A stretch of DNA of 64,000 nt. Source: Promerops cafer (lineage: Eukaryota; Chordata; Aves; Passeriformes; Nectariniidae). Below the pieces are notes generated by a model. That model had not been told where the DNA came from and searched no databases. It was given only the letters and a program-made list of their open reading frames with translations. The DNA is taken from the NCBI GenBank assembly GCA_013398275.1, contig VZSE01014926.1, positions 451,854 through 515,853 on the forward strand, in the 5' to 3' direction. Shown in pieces: positions 23,376 through 35,600 of the stretch. The position numbers and the translations under genes were made by a program. Numbering within the stretch: position 1 is the stretch's first letter; each line of letters begins with the position of its first letter.

Positions 23376-23919
23376 ATGTGGACAAAATGGATCCATTTTT
23401 CAAATTGTCACTGTGTGCTTGGGAAGGTCAAAGCTGTATTTTATGTAAGCTAAACTAAAGAAGACTAGAGCTGTGGGAAAGAAAGTGACAATGAGAACAA
23501 GAAAGACAGATCAGAAGGGAGGTAGAAATGGAGTGCCTACTTCCTTTTCCCTTTGAGTTTCTGGGAAGATGTTATCAGGGATCTAGTTGGTTTGTTTTCA
23601 CACATTACTACTCCTGATATTTAATGTTTTCGAGACAGTAGAGCAAGATAATGGCTTTATTTTGCTGCTTCACCAGCTTTAGCAATTATTTTTCTGTTAA
23701 TGATTAAACATCATTCATCTTAAGCCTGAAAACGTGGTCTAATAATGTTCCAAAATCATTACCCTTAGTTCATAACTTTTGAAGAGTTTTGACACCAACG
23801 TTTCTGATAGTGATTGTCAAATATGGCATGCTGACAGTGCCATGCCTTCCACAGCTCTGTGCCCACCTGGCTGAAGGAGAAAGCTGGTGAGGCTGAACAT
23901 GTAGTACCAGTAATGAATG

Positions 23920-24230
23920 CACAAGCATACACTGTGTGCATATCTACACATACACAGAGCAAACTGCACAGATCCACACAGGTAGAAACCACAGCACTCT
24001 CAGAGACACAGACAGGACTTGCAGCCTCATCCTTGCCACTGGTACAGAGACTTTTCTCACTGGTACAGAGGAACACACATGCACACACGTGTATAAGATT
24101 GAATCTCCCAGCAGCTCGTCTTAGACACAGAGTCTCCAGTGACTTTGCCTGGATCCTTCTGTCTCTCTCACACCCATGCATACACACACACATGTACACT
24201 CATACACCTGCACACCAGCCACCAGGTCCC
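23920..24230. repeat. Imperfect CA-rich low-complexity patch
   Basis: Plus-strand sequence is full of ACACA and CACAC words broken by other bases, for example around 23945-23960, 24070-24090 and 24180-24215. A long open frame (23859-24416, beginning at a GTG) and an antisense one cross it. Their His-Thr or Cys-Val richness comes from the CA repeats, so they are not called as genes. Confidence 0.7.
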
Positions 24231-26861
24231 TCAGCTGATGTGCATCACAGTCCTTTCAGTCCTAGGCTTGGACCCTTGGGCCCTTTAGGAGCCAAACCAC
24301 CTATGTTCTTCACCTTCAGAGGCATCCACAGCCTGGCAGTGACCTGCACATTTGCTGATGATCACATAAAGGCACAGACAGCTATACTGGCTACAGGGCT
24401 GACACATGGACCCTGACCCACCATCCCCTCCCACAGCAATATGGAACAGGGTTCCTTGTCCAGAAAACAGGAGAGAGAAGATACAGTGGATCATGTGAAT
24501 ACGGTGCTGGGCACGGCCCCATGAGTACAATGGCCAGCTTCTGCTTACACGTCTGTGGCCATCCCTAACCCTATTCCCCTCAGTTTTCCCATGCTTGCTC
24601 TTCCTCAGACTACCCAGATTCACATCTCACCTGCTTCTGGTGCATCCCCTTGACATCCTACAGTGACACTTGTGCTACTCCCTGCACCCCATGAAGTGTC
24701 CCACACCCCCAAGCAGTGACCCCTCAGTTTGTGGAGAGACCTGGAGAGATCCCAGATCCTCATAGTGCTGGATGTATTCCAGTCCAGGGGGCTGAAGGCT
24801 GACTAGGACAGTCTGGGGACGAGCCAGGCGGCCGCTGGGGTGCTGCCTGGGGTGCAGGGTGGCTCAGTGGTGCCTCTAAGGTCCTTAATGGGGGTGGTTT
24901 TATTGATGTCATTGTTTCACTCTGCTCCTCTGTGTTCTTTGTGATGAAATGAGTTTTAATCATCACATAACCTGAAGTTCCCCATATATTGTGTTACCAT
25001 CAGAGAGGTTAAGGATGGAAAAAATCTCTTTTAAACTCCTCCAAAGGAGACAGCTTTGCTGCATATTGCTTGGCATTACTTTAATCACCACATTTATGGA
25101 GTGGCTTTCATCACATCCTTTAGGAAATAGTTATTCTTTCTTTTAATTTTACCACACCCATTATTTTATTACTGTCATTTTAACTGTGGCGTTTTTTTTG
25201 TGTTTCTTTGTTAAGTGTACTTTTCTTGCACCATCCCTCAAAAGATCTCTCATAAACTCTTTTCTTTTTTTAGTTCCTCCACTTAACTGAACTCTGTTAG
25301 TTTACTTTAAGAGCAGCAGTGCACAGGATTTAATCACTGCTATTTATACTGGCATTATAACAACAAAAAATATAGTATTTTATACAGGATTTTGGTTAAT
25401 TTTCTATGAAAAATATATTGAATGGATAGGATTAATCTTTTTTAGCTTCATTGGGAGGAAAGAAAAGATTTTTTTCTGGTTGTATATACTAAAGCGAAAC
25501 CAACTTTGATATAAAATATTTTTTTTGGACTTAAATGTAAAAATATTGTACTTACAAAATAGTCCCACCTTCACATTCTACTCTTTCTTCAGAAAATCTC
25601 TACCTGGACTTCGTTTACCAAGATTCGTTGTTCTGTATACAGTGCCTGCTTGATAAAAGGCAGCTATTCACCATGGGTCTGAGCTTTAAGGTACTCTATG
25701 TCACTTTCCCGCACACTAAGCATGCATTTTCTATTTGCTAAATACTGATAATTGTACCCTTCAAATCATCCACCAGATCACAAAACCTCCCTCAGCAATT
25801 ATAAGGGCATATATCAGGAAAAGAGCAAATTAAGTTGACTGCATATTTCTCCATGTAAGTGGTACATAATAGCTCAGAATCAGTGAGTTACCAGTGGACT
25901 CTTTTTGATTTGTTGTAACTCTTACACTATAAATTTTTTCCAGCTGCAATTTAACAACATGCATAAATGAAGTTGGAGGACATTTCTCTGTTTACTTTAC
26001 AGAGGAACCACTGGCATTCTAGAAAGAGCCTATCTGTGTCTCCTCCTTATTGTGGAGATTAAATCAGGCAGTCCTAACCTCATTATACCAATACAGAAGA
26101 TATGCATACATAAATATAATGATATATAAAAATGTGTATTACTTACCCAGAGTTAAATATTCAGCTGCTAAGCAGGCAAATCTTTCTTCAAGATTAACTA
26201 GATTTTATTGTTTGCCTCCAGATCCTCTTGTTAATCTGTGGAATATATTGCTCATAATTTTACTTATGATCAGCAGACAGCTAGAGCTATTAATGAGCTA
26301 TTTCAGGAAGTTATTGTTTCTGGATTTAGTGTAAAGGAAGGTAACCTCTTGGCATATTTTCATGACAGTTACTCAAGACAACAATAGACACTTTTAATTT
26401 TGTAGAATACCACTTGAATCTTCAGGTTGCCAAAGTGTCATATAGTTCTTTGATTTTTCTTTCCAAGTTTACATGCCTTCTCTGTAAATGAGAGGTAAGA
26501 AGGGTGATCCTTATATGGGAAAGGCTGAATTTTTCAGTGAGCTCTTCACCTCCACTGGCAGTCAGGATACCTGCTTGTCTCAAGTTTCTGATCCTCTGGT
26601 TGCAGGTTGGGTGAGTGAATTTCCTTCCACTACAACCAAAGAACAGGTCTGAGACCACTTCATGAAGCTGAATAGCCACTGTCATGGTTTGACACCTGGC
26701 CAAGTGCCAGGCACCCATGAAAGCTGCTCCTTCACCCTTCCCTGCCACAGCTGTGTAGAGGAGAGAAAAAACAATTAACAAAGGGCTCCTGAGTTGAGAT
26801 GAGGACCGGGAGAAAAACACTCCAACGGCAAAACAGGCTCAACTTAGAAGTACAAAGTGAA

Positions 26862-26867
26862 TTTATT
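26862..26867 (-). promoter_or_regulatory. LTR polyadenylation signal AATAAA
   Basis: TTTATT on the plus strand reads AATAAA in the sense of the LTR. It is placed between the LTR body and its 3' end, the usual position of the R-region signal in retroviral LTRs. Confidence 0.6.
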
Positions 26868-27203
26868 ACCAGCAGAGTCAGAGGAGAATAATGAGAAGTA
26901 AAATAGGCCCCTAAAGACACCTTTGCTTCTTCCAAACCCCTCCCTCCTTCCCATGGACAGCTCAGGGAGACAGGGCATTGACGTGTTGGCCAGTTTGTCA
27001 CCCAGGGTTTTCTTCCATTGCTCAGGGAGAGGAGTCCTTCTCCTGTGAGGCTGTGAGGTCCCTCCCACAGGAGACTGCTCTCCATGAACTTCTCCAGCAT
27101 GGCTCCAATCTCATGAGCAGCAGTACTCCCAAAGCTGCTGTAACACGAGTCCCTCCCACAAACACACAGTCCTCCCAAAACTGCTGTGGAGTGGGTTGCA
27201 CAT

Positions 27204-27243
27204 GGGGTGCAGTCCTCAAGGACGGGGTACAGTCCTCAAGGAC
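27204..27243. repeat. Two 20-bp tandem copies inside the LTR
   Basis: GGGGTGCAGTCCTCAAGGAC is followed directly by a second copy differing at one base (G to A at the sixth position). The duplication lies within the solo LTR. Confidence 0.9.
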
Positions 27244-27377
27244 AGGCTGCTCCAGCCTGGAAGCAGGGGCCCTGGAAGGAGGGGCCCTCTCTCTCCACTG
27301 GGTCTCCCACTGGATCACAGCCTCCTCCAGGCACCCACGCACTCCAGTGCCATGGAGGCACCTCCTCCATGGGCTGG

Positions 27378-27457
27378 GGGTGGATCTCTGCATCCCCCGT
27401 GGATCCCCACGGGCTGTGGGTGGATCTCTGCATTCCCCGTGGATCCCCAGGGGCTGC
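27378..27457. repeat. Two 40-bp tandem copies inside the LTR
   Basis: A 40-bp unit starting GGGTGGATCTCTGCAT and ending in GGGCTG plus one or two bases is repeated head to tail with only a few differences. Each unit carries two GGATC words. Copy number of such units often varies between LTR copies. Confidence 0.9.
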
Positions 27458-27825
27458 AGGGGCACAGCTGCTTCACCATGGTCTCACCATGGCCTGTACA
27501 GGAGTCTCAGCTTGGGTGCCTGGATCACCTCCTGCCCCTCCTTCTCCACTGACCTTGGTGTCTCCATGTTGTTTTCCTCATATGTTCTCACCTCCTCCTC
27601 TTCTCTGGCTAGAAAAAACTGCACGTATTTTGATTTTCTTCCTAAATACACTATCACAGAGGCATTACCAACCTCTCTCATGGCCCAGTTTTGGCCAGCA
27701 GCATGGCCATCTTCAGAGCCATCAGGGATTGGCTCTGATGGACATGGTGAAAGCTTCAGCAGCTTCTCACAGAAGCCACCTGAATGGTTCCCCGGCTACC
27801 AGAAACCAGGCCGTGCAAAACCAGG

Positions 27826-28556
27826 GGATGTGAAGCTGAGTGGTGCAGTTGACACAACAGGGGGAAGGGTTGACTTGGGGGTCCTCAGAGATGAAAAGCA
27901 TAATGGAGCATGAGCCAATAGTGTGCGCTTAAAGATCAGAATAGCCACATCTATCCTGGGCGGCATCAAAAGAGGAGTGACCAGCACGCTGAGTGGGGTG
28001 ATTCTCCCACTCTTCTCTGGTTTTGTGAGATACCACCTGGATTACTGTGTCCAGGTTTGAGGTCAACAGCTCAAGAAGGACAGAGGCCTGTTGGAGTAAG
28101 TGCAGAAAAGGGCCACCAAGAGCACTTCTTTCATATGAAGAGAGGATAAGAAAGCTTGGTTGTTACAGTGTGGAGAAGAGAAGGCTTCAGGAAGACTTAA
28201 TTGTAGCCTTCCAGTACCTTAAGGGGACTTACAGAAAAGAGGGAGAAGGACTTTTTTACTGAGGCAGGTAATGATAGGAGAGGGGCAATGGTTTTAACTT
28301 GACAGAAGCCAGGTTTAGATATAGATGTTAGGAAGAAATTCTTTACTCAGATGATGGTGAAGTACTGAAACAAGCTGTCCAGTGAAATTATGGGTGTCCT
28401 ATCCCTGAAAGTGTTAAACACCTGGTTGAATGGGGCTATGACCAACCTGGTCTAGTGGAAACTGTCCTGGCCCATTTAGAGGGAGTGGAACTAGATGACC
28501 TTTAGAGTCTCTTCCAACCCATGCAATTCTGTAAATGTATTATTCTGTGATTCTAC
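27826..28556 (+). mobile_element. CR1 LINE, plus-strand copy joined directly to the LTR
   Basis: The plus strand begins with a damaged form of the motif just after the catalytic box (KLSGAVDTT). After an internal gap it reads DLGVLRDEKHNGA and IATSILGGIKRGV, then a decayed VILPLFSGFVRYHLDYCVQ (about 27990-28055), EKASGRL, VRKKFF-like words and the 3' end with CTTCCAACCCATGCAATTC. It ends in the tail ATTATTCTGTGATTCTA (about 28536-28555). The 5' end touches the LTR within a few bases. Confidence 0.88.
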
Positions 28557-28809
28557 TTAGCATCAATGGAGAGTTAGAAGAATTTATGTGTAGAAGCTTC
28601 AGCATAGCTTTCCAAATAGCTATTTTTGACACAGGTGTGAACTTTTGTCAACACTGTCCAGAAAATATGATTGGAGCTCAGTCTGTGGGGTGTGAACACA
28701 TTGGCTGTGTTACAGTAAAATAGAAAATACATGCTTGAAATTAGGATGCACATAAATTCTTTTCAAAATAGCAGGATAAGAGTTGGGTGTTTTCAGGATA
28801 AAGGTCTGT

Positions 28810-29210
28810 GTGGGGGAGGGGACGGGAGGACAGGGGAGGGGATGGGAGGGGACNNNNNNNNNNNNNNNNNNNNNNNNNNNNNNNNNNNNNNNNNNNNNNN
28901 NNNNNNNNNNNNNNNNNNNNNNNNNNNNNNNNNNNNNNNNNNNNNNNNNNNNNNNNNNNNNNNNNNNNNNNNNNNNNNNNNNNNNNNNNNNNNNNNNNNN
29001 NNNNNNNNNNNNNNNNNNNNNNNNNNNNNNNNNNNNNNNNNNNNNNNNNNNNNNNNNNNNNNNNNNNNNNNNNNNNNNNNNNNNNNNNNNNNNNNAAGGG
29101 AAGGGAAGGGAAGGGAAGGGAAGGGAAGGGAAGGGAAGGGAAGGGAAGGGAAGGGAAGGGAAGGGAAGGGAAGGGAAGGGAAGGGAAGGGAAAGGAAAGG
29201 GGGTTTATTG
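28810..29210 (+). repeat. G-rich purine satellite: GGGGA-type left side, (AAGGG)19 right side, gap between
   Basis: Left of the gap the sequence is GGGAGGGGAC/GGGGATG-like and irregular (28810-28853). Right of the gap AAGGG is repeated perfectly 19 times (29096-29190), followed by AAAGGAAAGGGGG. The repeat, counting the gap, would be near 400 bp as assembled. The G runs allow G-quadruplex formation. Glycine/arginine/lysine frames crossing it are repeat translations. Confidence 0.95.
28854..29095. other. Assembly gap, 242 undetermined bases
   Basis: A run of N inside the G-rich purine repeat. Its true length is unknown, since gap size may be an estimate. Confidence 0.99.
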
Positions 29211-29649
29211 ATTTCTAATCAGTAAATTTATGTATGTAAAGCATTTAATAATTACAGATAGGCAATTAATACTATTATTGCACAATACCATTAAAATTAA
29301 TATGGGATACATATATAACAAATATTATCATATAAGCTTACATGTTACATGTATGTAAGTTACATGTATGCGTAACATGTCACTTACCAACCCACTTACA
29401 TCCCTTGCAGGTAAGGGATCTCCCTGCAACTGGAGATCAACTACTGCTGTTTTTTCTGTGTTCATGAGGTTTTGGATGCTTGTCAGTCTAGTATGCAGCC
29501 AAGCCATTTTGAGGGGCTTGGTGGTACCATATTGATAGCCGCAGTCAACAGGATTAACTTCAGTTAGGCCCACCTGCTGAGCGTCTGCCTGGACCAAAGT
29601 TCAGTTATCTCAAACAGGAGGAGTGCATCCATCACACACTGTTCCAAAG

Positions 29650-29710
29650 TAATTGGATGATTTCTAGATGTGCCTTCTGCCTTCAGTCATTCTGTGATTC
29701 TGTGAATTTG
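29650..29710 (+). mobile_element. CR1 LINE, extreme 3' end (about 60 bp)
   Basis: TTGGATGATTTCTAGATGTGCC followed within 20 bases by CATTCTGTGATTCTGTGA matches the last bases and tail of CR1. No coding part is present. Such tiny 3' ends are typical of heavily 5'-truncated CR1 insertions. Confidence 0.65.
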
Positions 29711-32554
29711 TGTAGTAAGATAGACACTTGTTCCCATGTTCACCAGATTTTCTTCACAAAATATGCCCTCTTATTCCCTAAGTCATAGTGTCCCAACTCG
29801 TCTTGGCATTACTATGACAAGTCCAGCTCATTACTCTGCTGTATTCCAGCCAGGTGGCTTTCTCTGTTTCCTCCCATGGCTATAAGCCAGACAAAAGCCT
29901 TTGGGAATTTCTTGGGAGAGTGATTTTCATGTCTGCATTCCTGGACCTTATGTGTCAGTTGCTCCTGGCTGGCAAAATTAGTACTTGGAAGAGAAGTTCA
30001 CTTAATTACTCACTTACAGGAAAGAATGCTTAGTCATCTAGCAGATATAGTGGTTATACACTGAATCTTGAGGTTAGCAAGGTGTATTCATGGTAGATTT
30101 CTTTTTGAAGACTTCTGCTGTGCAGTCATGAAAACTTTTCAATGATACTTGCAAACAGAATACCCAGAGTCTTATAATTCACAGATGTCAACAGATTTTT
30201 CACAGAGGGTAGCTACTGAAAGGCACATCCCTCTCTTTATGCCAAATTTCAAGTCTTAATCCTAATTATATTTAAATTTATTAAATAAATGTTAGCAGTT
30301 ATGTAGAGAAAGCAAGGTTGCTTCCCTTAATCCTGCTCTAAAGTATGGCAAGATTGTGTTGACTAAATGTAGTTTTCAATAAGGCTGGCACCTTGAAATT
30401 AGTAGTTTAATCTTAATAATAAAATGTAGGACAATTCTAAACCAGTGAAAAGAGCTTTTAAACAAAGAAAGATTGGGCGTTTGCCAGCTGTGCTAGCCAG
30501 GTACATATGAGAGACAAAGAAAATATGCGGGAAATGCAGAAAGGAATGAGGAAATTCAGGCCTAAAACTTTCAGGTAGATCTTAAAACATATATCTAACT
30601 ATATAAAGCACATGGCTAAGGCTAATGTCATAAAAAAACTTGCAGCAGCTTATAAATATCTAACAAAAAATGTTATGACAGACTCCTTACCTGAAGTAGA
30701 TTTCAATTGAACAGCTCAGAAACCTTACAAGTAATGTTTCTGAACACTTCAAAACAAAATTTTAAAATGTGACTCTTGAGACTTACTGAAACCAACCCGC
30801 CAAACAAACAGATTTCCTGTCTGTTCATTTTAGCAACAATTTTGAGAACAAAAGTAATGGATGTCATAATTTAATACGTCAACATGTCATAAGTCAGATT
30901 TTTGCATTACAACAGATGTACTGCAATCCTCCAGTATTTGTTAGTCCTGTGTGAGAGAAAATATGTGCCCAGAAGTGATAAACGAGAGTAAGAACCCATT
31001 TGCACATTTGTTTAGCCCATTTGCACATTTAAATATCCATATTTAAATTACATTAAAAATACTTTGATGAATACAAATACTGTTGTGTGGTCCAAATATA
31101 GTGTTCAATTTGATTGGTTGATTTGGGTACACTGTCCATTATTAACGTACCCTCAAGAGATTCACCCATACAACAGCCTAAAATGGTTCTGAATGTTATA
31201 TCATAATGCTGCTCAGCTGAGTGAAAAATTCCTACTTTGCTGTGTTTGTTTTATAGAACACAAGGTAGGTCCTGATTGGAGTATACAGAGAACATACTCA
31301 ATGTAAATATCACTTCTTTTGACTTTTTCACTACCATGACATGAATATGATTCTATTACCCTGGTATCTGTTTTCAACACTGGACTATAACTTGTTTCAT
31401 AAAAAGTTTGCAAATATTTAAATTTTAAAATGTCTTCTTTTTTGCTGATAATGCCTTGAAGTTAAAAAGCATTATACATGCAATTCAGAAAAAGAATATA
31501 AACATCAAAAAAGCCCAAACCTCAAAACTGTGTGTTTCATAATCATCTCTGCCCATTAAATATGATAAATCTTACTATTTCTAGTCTCTGCTTAATCAAT
31601 GTGATGTAATCACAATTCTGTTTTCACTTACTGTGATTTACTTAGTGTGCTTTGATTTATGGCACCAGAAATTTGTTTAGTTAATGGAATATTTTAATTT
31701 ACCATGCATGATGGAACACAGTGTAATATCTGTGAATTATGCAGTAAATATCTGTATTGTATTGTATTATTGTAGAGAACTAGCCAAACTATGAAATCAA
31801 AAGAAAATCAGTTGTATAAGCATCTTAATTTAGGTATCTCTGTCCTACTACACTGAAGATCTTACAACACAAATAACAAAATGAAAATTATATTTTGTTG
31901 TAAGTCAACACATCCTTCTGCTTAAACTTCTTTGCAAAGACCACGCATGACTGGGCTAAGTGCTGCACTGCAAAGCTAAAGCTACTTATAAACTTGCTTT
32001 ACTTATAAACATAGTCCGAGGTTTCTCTGATAGGTCAATGGGGCTATTAATTCACAGTGATTAATAATTCTCAAATTTATTAAATACGTGCATCTTAACA
32101 GAACTTAAATTCTTAGTACAATATCTTCAAAGTCTCATTCAGACAAAGTAGGTGATGTTGGGGTGTGTACATAAAGCATGACGTGAAATAAATTTCTGAT
32201 GTGATCCCTAAAAAGCAGCAGGTATACAACAGGGCAAATGTTTCAGGTTATAAAAGAGAAGTATGATGACAACTTCCTCTGTTGGGTTTTTTTTTAACTC
32301 ATTCTAAGCAGGATCACACTAACAAAATCAGAGAACAGGTGTCACCAAAATAATACTAAAAAGTTTTAAAATAAATTTTAAAAAAAGTCCTCTGAATTAA
32401 AGCGTTCTATAATATCTGGGCTTCAGGGTCAATGCTATTTATTTACAGTGGTTGTTAAAAAAAGACTGTATTAGGAAAACAGTCAATGCTTGTATTTCTA
32501 AATTACACATTGCCAGATTAATTTCTAAGTTTGAAAATCCTTTCTCAAACATTA

Positions 32555-32690
32555 TATATATTGTCTGCGCATGTATGCGCATGTAACTAATTTATTATGC
32601 ATGTGTACTTGTATATATACACTAAATGTGTATATGACATATATATAATATAAATATATTTAATATATTACATATATATAAACAGATTTG
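32555..32690. repeat. TA/TG-rich low-complexity stretch
   Basis: Contains two copies of TGCGCATGTA in a row (32566-32585) followed by ATATATA, TATATAC and AATATATT words. No unit is repeated perfectly for long. Confidence 0.7.
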
Positions 32691-35600
32691 CATATTTTAT
32701 GCCCTGGAGGTAAATGACACATAATAGCTATAATTTTAGGCTTTGTTCTGAGAGGCACTTTTTTAATAACTTCTTCAAGCAAAGAAAAAAATAACAAACC
32801 AAATTATTCACTTTATATACCAGAAGCAGACAACTAAAGCATAACTAGTGGTACTGCAATATACTTCTACAGTGGTTTCCAAAGGAGCTTTCATTCTTAA
32901 TTTAGATACTGGGAATTACCTTTAACACACTCCTCTAACTAACTGTTATGAGTAGACTTAGTTAAGGTCTGATATTGTGTCAGCATTGGCCTGGAGTTAT
33001 GACTCTGCTGATTTGGACAAATCCAGAATAATGTGCCTGCCTCCTGTGCAATTAAATTCATGGCTTACCTACTCTTTATTCATATTTTCAAGTCTTACAT
33101 TCTGAATATTATTGTGTGATAAAAAGGAGTAAGCAGAATTACTGTCCTAAGAAATTGAAACAAAACACCAGCTGAGGTTTTTTTTTTTAATTCTTATTGA
33201 GTGGCCTGCTTAAAATATTGACCTTGTTAATTTGTACATTGGACCGGCTAGCAAGAGCAGGCCTATATAGGCTGTGCTAGAAACTTCCAATTGTTATTTC
33301 CTGTATTTTTTTTGAAAAGTATTTGTATTTTTTCGAGTCAGACATTGCAGAAGTGAGAATATTTCCACAAAATGGTAACTGTATTTTTATGGAATCATAC
33401 AACTTGTCTCACAAAACCCCCCACAAAACACTTTCCTAACTGTTGATAGGCCATCCATCTGTTATTTTTGATGTTAACCAGGGAGTTGTGCTTGTGACAA
33501 AGTCATGCTGACCAAGTCCCACTTGGTAGTTATGAAGGTAAGGCTGATTCATATTCAGAAGAGATTAATGACAGTAATATACTGTAGTCATTGTGTCTTC
33601 ATTTATTTCCATTGTGTGATGAATTTACAAACAAAATCATTTTGTACTCAGTTTAATGTTTAGAATTTTGAAATTGATTATGAATCTTGTGTTTTATTTT
33701 CTGGAAAGGGTACTGCAACTGTCATATAAATTAACCATTTTGGGCATTATAGATATACTACCACAGGCTGGTGTTCTTAGTCTTGCCACACTTTGTCAGT
33801 TACAATGACAGGAACAGAGAGCAGATGTGTTTTATTGCTAAAATAGGTTAAAAGAAACAGATATATTAAAAAAAAAATGCTTCCTTGCTTCTTATTGTGG
33901 CTATAGCTGTGTTGTTTAAGTGCTTGAAGTAATTTATTCCTGATGAGAAAAAGGTGTTCTGAGTATATATAAAAATACTCAGGAAAAGTATTTTCTGAAG
34001 TTTGATTTTTTACATAGAGAAATACTAATTAATCTACTTCTTCCTTTTTTATGTTCATAATAATTTGATACCTCATCATAAAGCCAGAGTACAAATTTCT
34101 TGCTTCATTAAGATCTACTATACTTCTCTACTTCTCTGCTTTGCTTTAGATTTTGCCCAGTCCATATAGAATATTTTCAACCTTAGAACTTTCAAAGTTC
34201 CTTGTTCCTTGTCTTATGCAACACAAAAGGCCCAGTGCCATTCCCCAGTGCAACACTGAGCCTTATCTAAAAAATAATACTTCTAAGAAAGTCCAGAAAG
34301 TAAAGTGAATTTAGCACCTAGTTTAGCCAACTAATTTTGAACCTGCCTCTGTGTATAAGAAGTTGATAGTCATGGTTATAGTCTGTTTTCCAGACCTAGC
34401 TAACTTTGCTCAAACTCTTTCCAGGGCATGGTGACAGTCAAATCTCATTTAAACTTTCATGTTCTCTCCTTTTCCCCAGAAATAAGAGGCCCTTCTGTAA
34501 TGATGAGGTAGTCTGCTAATTTTTCAGTTTCCTTATCTGGAGTCTTCTTGTTGGGTTTACAACCACTTTCCTACTGGCAAAAGTCTTTATAAATTAATAG
34601 CTGGTGTTGAATAGACAGACTGAGTAGTTTTTAATGGTTTAAATGCTTGAAGATTAACTCTAATTATATGTAGCATATTAGGATATCATAGATTAATATT
34701 GCTAGTCACTAGCAGCAGTTTTATTGCAGATTAAAAGGGAACTTAGCTTTTACCATTTTATTCAATGTCTTAGAAATTATTTATAATGAAGTTGAGAAAG
34801 AAACTGCTAAGAAATCCAAAGAAATAATAATTAATAAAGTGAGTAGTTCCTCAGTTTTAGATGGTGATTCTGTAGCTGTACTTGTAAGATCTCATGTGCA
34901 GCAAGAGACCCAAGGAATGTGAATGGCTCTGAAGAAGAGATATCAAAAAGTGCCTTGATATATGAATTCAAAATGTCTCCTGAATAACAGCTATTTATTA
35001 CTCTAGCAGCATGGAACTGAACCCTGTGATGAATATATCTAAACAGCAGTGAAATAAAAGGATATGGTACTGCCTAGCAGTGGACCTGTTACTGAGCAAT
35101 TTTTGACCAATGAAGTCACCAGGATATTCCTGTCCTACTGTAATTTTCCCCTGCTTTGTACAAACATCCCTTTGGTTTATATTGTGTAAAACAAGAGTGG
35201 CCCAATGCCACTGCAATGCAATGTACAGAGAATGAAAATTGCTACTACATTAGCTAAATAACAGCATTCTCATGAAGACTCAATAGCCCCATCCAGTCAA
35301 AGGTTCTCTGCATGCACCCAAAGAAAATAACATTGCCGCACTAAAATTATGTATGCAAGCAGAAGAGTGAGATTAAGTGTAAGTCTATTCCAGCTATCCT
35401 AAACCAATTTTATTGGTAGCCTATCACATGGTTACTTCCTCAATGTTTTTTTGCCTTACAATTTAGAACTACAACTTAGCTGAGAAAGTGGCAACTGATA
35501 CAACTTTTGCAATGATGTAAGCTCAGAGGTAGTGTCTGAATCAATGCCACTATTGATTTTTATGGATTTAGGATCAGGAGTTTTATTACTATGAGAGTCA

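Larger units (their letters stand above)
22294..26679. other. Unassigned stretch including a GC- and CA-richer patch
   Basis: Mostly AT-rich without recognisable genes. Two items are listed separately: a possible ancient repeat at 23285-23375 and the CA-rich patch 23920-24230. Minus-strand frames near 22300-22526 start with CR1 and run out into unrelated AT-rich sequence. Confidence 0.5.
26680..27823 (-). mobile_element. Solo LTR of a passerine endogenous retrovirus (ERVK-type from memory)
   Basis: The plus strand opens with TGTCATGGTTTGACACC (26680), the reversed LTR 3' end, and closes near GCACGG-type sequence (CCGTGCAAAACCA, 27811-27823), the reversed 5' end. The element therefore points to the minus strand. 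A polyadenylation signal AATAAA lies on the minus strand at 26867-26862, about 180 bases before the LTR end, as expected for an R region. There are two internal tandem duplications (27204-27243 and 27378-27457). The expected last bases (TGACA on plus) are lost and no target duplication is visible. No gag, pol or env sequence lies next to it, so it is a solo LTR. Long frames across it on both strands are by-products. Confidence 0.85.

Noticed and set aside
23765..24416. Long frames on both strands over the CA-rich patch as genes
   Set aside because: Length depends on CA repeats, starts are GTG or absent, and no domain or splice structure supports them.
26978..27913. 311-codon plus-strand frame, the longest in the window
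   Set aside because: It runs antisense through the solo LTR and into the adjoining CR1, ends in CR1 words (KLSGAVDTT), and has no gene-like features.
28731..29225. Three plus-strand frames of 136-164 codons
   Set aside because: They consist of undetermined bases and Gly-Arg-Lys repeats from AAGGG units.
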